Shown piece by piece: positions 6,497-10,779 of a stretch of 10,779 bases of DNA. The notes beneath the pieces were generated by a model that saw only the letters and a program-made list of their open reading frames with translations, had not been told where the DNA came from and did not search any database. Origin of the DNA: Flavobacteriales bacterium UBA7519 (lineage in GTDB: Bacteria > Bacteroidota > Bacteroidia > Flavobacteriales > Weeksellaceae); assembly GCA_002476905.1 (NCBI GenBank), contig DLND01000166.1, positions 1-10,779 of the forward strand. Direction: 5' to 3'. Every line of letters begins with the position of its first letter. Position 1 is the first letter of the stretch. The translations under genes and the position numbers were made by a program.

Positions 6497-7192
6497 TTAA
6501 TCTAATCTTTTTAATAAATCTTCCTGTCGCATTCGCCGGAAAACATTTGCCAAAGTTAAGACATCTTTTTCACAATAATGAATGATTCTGTCTATATCGC
6601 CTTCTTTGTAGTATATATCGGCAACCATACTTCCATCAATATCGTCCTTTGGAGTAGGAATTCCGAAGATGTGAGCCAATAATTCCAACGAAACATAACT
6701 TTTCCAATCCCCGAATTTCTAAAGTTCCATTGTATCGATATGCGGAATTTCCCAAGGTTTTTTTCCAAACATCTGGAATGGAATAGGTGGTTGAATTCCA
6801 TTAATCAACAGTCGTCTTGCGATGTAAGGAAAATCGAATTCTTTTCCGTTGTGCGCACAAAGAATAATATTATTAAGACGAGGACTATTGAACAATTCAC
6901 AGAATGAAATTAATAAATCTTTTTCCTCTCCGGAAAAGGTTTTGATTTTTAGCTTTCCAGTATTGTTATCAATCATTCCAACAGAGATGCAGACAATCAT
7001 TCCGAATTCAGCCATAATTCCTGCTCGTTGCTCGTAAAAATCAGATGCTTCTATTTCATCTTTTCGTTGAAATTTGGTTTTCTTATCCCAAAGATATTGA
7101 GTAGTAGAATCTAGATTGTTCCAAGTATCAATTTGGGGAACGGTTTCAATATCAAGAAAAAGGATATTTTCGATAGGGATCTTTTGAATCAT
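6497..7192 (-). pseudogene. 3'-5' exonuclease (PolB-type, DEDDy) interrupted by an in-frame TAG
   Basis: One frame of 231 codons encodes a stand-alone exonuclease related to the proofreading domain of family B DNA polymerases. Exo I is FLDIETV (D14, E16), Exo II is AHNGKEFDFP (D120), and Exo III is YCEKD (Y206, D210). Codon 158 is TAG (minus strand 6721-6719), between HIDTMEL and KFGDWKSY. Relatives I know have Trp here (ELWKFGD), so a single TGG-to-TAG change explains it. No shift of frame is needed. The upstream piece (7192-6719, 157 residues) lacks the Exo III Tyr and Asp and should be inactive; the downstream piece has only a TTG at 6688 as a possible start. It could be a recent pseudogene, a sequencing error, or a read-through gene. 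It leads into the DUF59 gene with a one-base gap. No clear promoter is seen upstream. Confidence 0.85.
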
Positions 7193-7211
7193 TTGTATTT
7201 AGTTTCTTTAA

Positions 7212-7247
7212 AATTAATAAAAAAACCCAACATTTCTGCTGGGTTTT
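7212..7247 (-). terminator. Intrinsic terminator of the act operon
   Basis: On the minus strand the stem is AAAACCCAGCA (7247-7237) against the TGTTGGGTTTT half (7232-7222), with one internal mismatch and a GAAA loop, followed by a run of seven T in all and further A/T. It lies 23 bases past the actF stop codon and upstream of the exonuclease gene, so it closes the respiratory operon. Confidence 0.82.
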
Positions 7248-7269
7248 ATACTTTCTATTCTAAAAATAA

Positions 7270-8604
7270 TTAGAAAGGATATTCGTAAATCTCTGACTCG
7301 TGGTAGTAAGGGTTTCCGGTAGGCATCAGTTTTAGCTTTGCTAAAGCTGTCATCACAGTAAAAGTGAAAATCCCTACAACGAAGATAAAAGAACCTAATA
7401 CTAACAAAGCCATTGGAAGGTTATTCCAGTAAGGCCCTACTGTTCCTGGCATTACCATATTGAAATAATCAACAGCGTGTCCGAAAATCACAAGGCAAGC
7501 CATAAAGGTAACCACTTTATAATTTCTCTTTATACTACTGCTCAGCAAAACTAATAACGGTGCAAGGAAGTTTACTACAAGCATTGGTAGGAAAGTCGGT
7601 GCATAATACTCAAATCTGCCGAAGAAATAATTTACTTCTTCCGGAATATTTGCATACCAATATAGCATAAATTGTGCAAACCAAAGGTATGACCAAAGCA
7701 TACTCGTAGCAAACAAGAATTTTCCAAGATCGTGTAGATGGTTATTGTTAAACTGAGGATAAACCCCTTTCTTCTTAAGGTAAACACTAATGATAATCAT
7801 TACAGCTATAGAAGTTGACAAACAGCTTACCATAGAGTACCAAATGTATAGTGTAGAATACCAGTGTGGATCAATAGACATCAACCAATCCCACGCCCAA
7901 GCTGCAGATGCAAAACCGAAGAAGGCAATGTAACCAACGCTCCAACTGTAAAGACTAGCATAAATCTTTCTGTTTCCCTTATTCTCATCTACTTTCTTAG
8001 AAAGATTTTTCAGCTTCCAAACAAAGAATGATGCGCCCACTACATAAATTATAGTTCTGATAGCATAAAAGGGAATATTAAGAAATCTTTTCTTTTCGAA
8101 TAATATAACGTCAAATTCCGGAGAATTAGGATCTGTAAGATTAGGATCCATCCAATGGAATAGATGACCTTGATGTGTAACATTCAGCAACATTATGATA
8201 ATCAAGATTGCCCCTCCATACGGGATATAAGAAGCTATAGCTTCCATTACTCTTGTTACAATAATAGACCAACCTGCATGTGCAGCGTGCTGAATACTGT
8301 AGAAAAACAATGCACAACAACTAATACCAAAGGCGAAAACAGCAAAAGTATGAATCGCTGCTAACGGCTGATTGTGAACCTGATGTTTTGCATGTTCTAG
8401 ATGCGCGTTATGATCCTGAGGACCCACCAACTCACTGGAATGTGATGGAGCTTCATGTCCTTTTGAATGGACAGATTCCATCCAGTGTGTGATTGTAGCA
8501 TCATCTAGGCCGTGGTTAAGTGCATAACCAATACCGAATAAAACAACGCCTACAACGATGAGTATGATTGAATATAATCTTAATTTAGGTGAAAAACTAT
8601 ACAT
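7270..8604 (-). CDS. actF: Alternative complex III membrane subunit ActF
   Basis: A 444-residue membrane protein with about ten transmembrane segments (near 10-28, 82-104, 112-140, 178-196, 220-240, 254-276, 294-317, 335-355, 364-381, 397-422). It is the ActF subunit of alternative complex III, which passes electrons from menaquinol to cytochrome c in place of the bc1 complex. The conserved DWLMSIDPHWYSTLY (239-253) is characteristic of ActF. ActF and ActC are related NrfD-like subunits. A loop between the first two helices is rich in histidine: nine between residues 40 and 77. The gene is last in the operon, 11 bases after actE, and is followed by a terminator. The cytochrome oxidase genes that follow act genes in some bacteria are not present here. 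Confidence 0.9.
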   Translation of the reverse strand: MYSFSPKLRLYSIILIVVGVVLFGIGYALNHGLDDATITHWMESVHSKGHEAPSHSSELVGPQDHNAHLEHAKHQVHNQPLAAIHTFAVFAFGISCCALFFYSIQHAAHAGWSIIVTRVMEAIASYIPYGGAILIIIMLLNVTHQGHLFHWMDPNLTDPNSPEFDVILFEKKRFLNIPFYAIRTIIYVVGASFFVWKLKNLSKKVDENKGNRKIYASLYSWSVGYIAFFGFASAAWAWDWLMSIDPHWYSTLYIWYSMVSCLSTSIAVMIIISVYLKKKGVYPQFNNNHLHDLGKFLFATSMLWSYLWFAQFMLYWYANIPEEVNYFFGRFEYYAPTFLPMLVVNFLAPLLVLLSSSIKRNYKVVTFMACLVIFGHAVDYFNMVMPGTVGPYWNNLPMALLVLGSFIFVVGIFTFTVMTALAKLKLMPTGNPYYHESEIYEYPF

Positions 8605-8615
8605 TACTTCTTTTT

Positions 8616-9326
8616 TTATTTAGCATTAGTTTTATCTTCAGTTTTTGCTGGGGCCGCAGCTGTATTTGCAGGAGCAGCATTTGCAGCAGCTGGTGCAGCT
8701 GACATTGTTGGTGCTTTAAATGTATTATAAACATAAAGTGCCACTCTCCATCTATCTCCTACGTTCAGTTGCCCAGCATAAGAACCCATCGCGTTTCTAC
8801 CATTTGTTAAAACATAATGAATAGATCCGATAGTGATTTCTCTATCTGCATATTTAGGAACCCCCGAATAAGCACCACTTTGAACAATCGGCCCTTGTCC
8901 GTCTCCATTAACACCGTGACAAGCGGAACAAGTATGTTCGTACAAGCTTTTCCCTCGTGCCAAGTCTTTTTCAAGGTTTTCTGCTTTAAGAGGAGATGCT
9001 GTAATTGCTTTAGAAGCATCATAACCTGCATTGTACTCATCCATATTCTTAGGAAGTGTTTCTTCGCTGATGACACCATCTTTGTTTCTTGAAACAGAAC
9101 CTTCAACTGGATATAAACCAGTTGCACCGTCGCGCTCTACAAAAGCTGGAATTTCGTTTTCGTGATCTGAATATGCATCCTTAGCTTTCATCAATGGATC
9201 ATAAGCCACAGGAAAATACATATCTGGAAAATAAACCAAAGGTGGGTTATCTTTTGGTCCGCAAGAATTTAGTAAAACAGTTGTTAAACCAAAGATTGCT
9301 GTAATTTTTAATATACTATTCTTCAT
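8616..9326 (-). CDS. actE: Alternative complex III monoheme cytochrome c lipoprotein ActE
   Basis: A 236-residue periplasm-facing lipoprotein. The signal peptide runs from 1 to 21 and ends in the lipobox LNSC, with C22 to be lipidated. A single c-type heme site CSACH is at 133-137, and the probable axial methionine is M180 in GRNAMGSY, giving a class I cytochrome c domain from about 122 to 205. The last 30 residues are a low-complexity Ala/Pro/Thr/Lys tail. As ActE it would take electrons from the ActA/ActB part of the complex towards the oxidase. The start is placed at 9326, one base after actD stops, because it begins the signal peptide directly; an ATG at 9335 would add three residues and overlap actD by eight bases. 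Confidence 0.92.
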   Translation of the reverse strand: MKNSILKITAIFGLTTVLLNSCGPKDNPPLVYFPDMYFPVAYDPLMKAKDAYSDHENEIPAFVERDGATGLYPVEGSVSRNKDGVISEETLPKNMDEYNAGYDASKAITASPLKAENLEKDLARGKSLYEHTCSACHGVNGDGQGPIVQSGAYSGVPKYADREITIGSIHYVLTNGRNAMGSYAGQLNVGDRWRVALYVYNTFKAPTMSAAPAAANAAPANTAAAPAKTEDKTNAK

Positions 9327-9327
9327 C

Positions 9328-9849
9328 TTAGGCATCTTTAACAGTTATTTCTTCAACACCTGTATCAATCAACAGCTGTTTAATAGTTTCAACATCATCA
9401 GAAACAAACTCCATCATAAATTTATCATCAGTAGTCCTAGGATCAGGATTCTGAGGCTTAGCTCCTGGATACATTTTATTTCTTACAAGAAACGTAAGCG
9501 ACATCAAGTGGGCAGAACAGAAAACCATCAATTCAAACATTGGGACTACAAAAGCTCCCATGTTATGAAACCAGTCAAATGATGGTTTACCTCCAATATT
9601 CTGTGGCCAGTCGTGATTCATGATCCAAGCGGTCAATGTGATCCCGATAGTAACACCATAACAAGCGTAGATAAATGCAGCATCAGAGATTCTTGTCTTT
9701 CTAAGTCCAAGAGCCTTGTCCAATCCGTGTACAGGGAATGGCGTATAAACTTCATTTATCTTGATCCCTTTATCATTGAAGGCTTTAACGCCGTGCATCA
9801 AATCATCGTCGTCGCCGTAAAGTCCATATATAATCTTAGTGGTGCTCAT
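9328..9849 (-). CDS. actD: Alternative complex III subunit ActD (DUF3341)
   Basis: A 173-residue DUF3341 protein. A soluble N-terminal domain (about 1-50) begins KIIYGLYGDDDDLMHGVKAF (5-24), followed by two membrane helices (about 56-77 and 97-122) and a short cytoplasmic tail. In alternative complex III, ActD is a small subunit that anchors to the core through these two helices. The frame is open up to an ATG at 9876, but the family begins near the STTKIIYGLYG strand, so 9849 is chosen. This gives a 14-base overlap with the end of actC, which suggests translational coupling. It carries no cofactor motif. Confidence 0.9.
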   Translation of the reverse strand: MSTTKIIYGLYGDDDDLMHGVKAFNDKGIKINEVYTPFPVHGLDKALGLRKTRISDAAFIYACYGVTIGITLTAWIMNHDWPQNIGGKPSFDWFHNMGAFVVPMFELMVFCSAHLMSLTFLVRNKMYPGAKPQNPDPRTTDDKFMMEFVSDDVETIKQLLIDTGVEEITVKDA

Positions 9850-10779
9850 CTCCTTCTTTTGCTTTATAAGTTTCACCGGAAATTTTCAAAATACTCTTCA
9901 ATTCTGCCTGTGCAATTACAGGGAATGTTCTTGCATACAAAAGGAATAATACAGAGAAGAATCCGATTGTTCCAAGATATACACCAACATCTATAATAGT
10001 CGGCTTAAACATTGTCCAAGATGATGGTAAGTAGTCTCTGGACAAGTTGATAACAATAATATCGAATCGTTCAAACCACATACCGATGTTGATAATCAAG
10101 GCAATAATAAATGTCCAGAAGATATTGGTTCTGACTTTTTTGAACCAGAACAGAGCCGGCACAACCAAGTTACATATAATCAATGCCCAGAATGCCCACC
10201 AGTAAGGTCCTACCGCTGCTCCTGGAGAAAGATAAGTAAAATCTTCATATCTTGACCCAGAATACCATCCGATGAAATATTCAGTTGCATAAGCAACAGT
10301 TACCATACCTCCGGTTACAACGATTACGATATTCATAATCTCGATGTGGTACATTGTGATATAATCTTCAAGGTGACAAACTTTTCTAGCTACCAACAAT
10401 AGTGTCTGTACCATTGCGAATCCTGAGAAAATTGCACCTGCAACGAAATAAGGTGGATAGATTGTTGAGTGCCATCCTTTGATAACTGATGTCGCAAAGT
10501 CAAAGGATACCGTGGTATGTACTGAGAATACAAGTGGCGTTGCCAAACCTGCTAACACCAAAGATAATTCTTCAAACCTTTGCCAGTGCTTTGCTTTTCC
10601 ACCCCATCCGAAGGCAAGAATGGTATAAATCTTTTTGTTAAATGGCGTTTTTGCTCTGTCTCTAATCATTGCAAAATCTGGAATCAATCCCATAAACCAG
10701 AACACAACTGATACTGAGAAATAGGTGGAGATTGCAAATACGTCCCAAAGAAGCGGAGAGTTAAAGTTAACCCAAAGAG
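9836..10779 (-). CDS. actC: Alternative complex III NrfD-like subunit ActC (5' end outside window)
   Basis: The last 313 residues of an NrfD-like membrane protein; the frame runs off the right edge of the window, so perhaps a third of the gene is missing. Seven membrane segments are visible (about 10-32, 70-90, 107-130, 145-167, 188-211, 218-236 and 261-284 of the visible part). ActC is the integral membrane partner of the ActB iron-sulfur/molybdopterin-like subunit and takes part in quinol oxidation. A GTG at 10705 is not the start: the frame continues upstream with matching sequence (LWVNFNSPLLWD at the edge). The order C-D-E-F on one strand is the normal act order; actA and actB should lie just beyond 10779. 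Confidence 0.92.
   Translation of the reverse strand, partial: LWVNFNSPLLWDVFAISTYFSVSVVFWFMGLIPDFAMIRDRAKTPFNKKIYTILAFGWGGKAKHWQRFEELSLVLAGLATPLVFSVHTTVSFDFATSVIKGWHSTIYPPYFVAGAIFSGFAMVQTLLLVARKVCHLEDYITMYHIEIMNIVIVVTGGMVTVAYATEYFIGWYSGSRYEDFTYLSPGAAVGPYWWAFWALIICNLVVPALFWFKKVRTNIFWTFIIALIINIGMWFERFDIIVINLSRDYLPSSWTMFKPTIIDVGVYLGTIGFFSVLFLLYARTFPVIAQAELKSILKISGETYKAKEGDEHH

Noticed and set aside
6497..6688. Separate small gene downstream of the exonuclease
   Set aside because: It has only a TTG start, lies in the same frame as the upstream part, and carries Exo III of the same domain. It is the tail of the interrupted gene.
6689..6718. Frameshift in the exonuclease gene
   Set aside because: Reading straight through keeps the expected sequence on both sides of the TAG, so a nonsense change is enough.
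8817..9127. Open frames overlapping actE on both strands
   Set aside because: They are shadows of the cytochrome gene and have no recognisable domains.
9850..9876. Nine-residue extension of ActD from the ATG at 9876
   Set aside because: It would lengthen the overlap with actC and precedes the first family strand; the ATG at 9849 fits better.
9836..10705. ActC starting at the GTG at 10705
   Set aside because: The frame continues to the window edge with coherent membrane-protein sequence, so the gene is cut by the window and not short.
1..10779. CRISPR array, insertion sequence, prophage or toxin-antitoxin pair
   Set aside because: I saw no regularly spaced repeats, transposase or integrase motifs, or paired small toxin/antitoxin genes on either strand. 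The tRNAs show no adjacent integrase or repeated 3' end.

Overview
The window looks like chromosomal DNA of an AT-rich member of the Bacteroidota, most likely a Chryseobacterium-type flavobacterium (Weeksellaceae). Three things point there. A perfect Bacteroidota housekeeping promoter (TTTG-N19-TATATTTG) lies upstream of the first tRNA. The window carries the end of an alternative complex III (act) operon. The HMG-CoA lyase, OsmC-like, DUF59 and PolB-type exonuclease proteins all have the form I know from flavobacteria. Genus assignment is by recognition only; no search was run.

Layout, left to right. (1) 69-322: promoter, tRNA-Val(UAC), a strong terminator-like hairpin, then tRNA-Val(GAC). 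(2) 504-962 (+): a VanZ-family membrane protein, whose 3' end overlaps by 14 bases a minus-strand operon that runs inward from 4511. (3) 4511-949 (-): pepT, sufE, a GT9 heptosyltransferase-like gene and a GT2 glycosyltransferase. The last three are tightly packed: the sufE TAG is followed at once, in the same frame, by a GTG start, and the next junction overlaps by four bases. (4) 4512-4767: an intergenic region with a good pepT promoter and a GC-rich, strongly structured element that looks like a dispersed repeat. (5) 4768-5616 (+): HMG-CoA lyase (leucine catabolism). (6) 5734-6138 (+): an OsmC-family protein that has lost the first reactive cysteine. (7) 7192-6169 (-): a PolB-type 3'-5' exonuclease gene interrupted by an in-frame TAG, followed after one base by a SufT/MIP18-type DUF59 gene. 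A hairpin at 6145-6170 lies between this pair and the OsmC gene and can serve both. (8) 10779-7270 (-): the 3' part of actC, then actD, actE and actF, closed by a terminator at 7212-7247.

Functionally, most of the window is housekeeping: respiration (quinol to cytochrome c electron transfer by alternative complex III), Fe-S cluster assembly (SufE and a DUF59 protein in two separate operons), peptide and leucine breakdown, and surface glycan synthesis. I did not find a convincing new multi-gene system. The points most worth a second look are the amber codon that removes the exonuclease's third catalytic motif, the Cys-to-Ser change in the OsmC-like protein, the in-frame stop/start junction between sufE and the GT9 gene, and the structured repeat-like element at 4616-4741.
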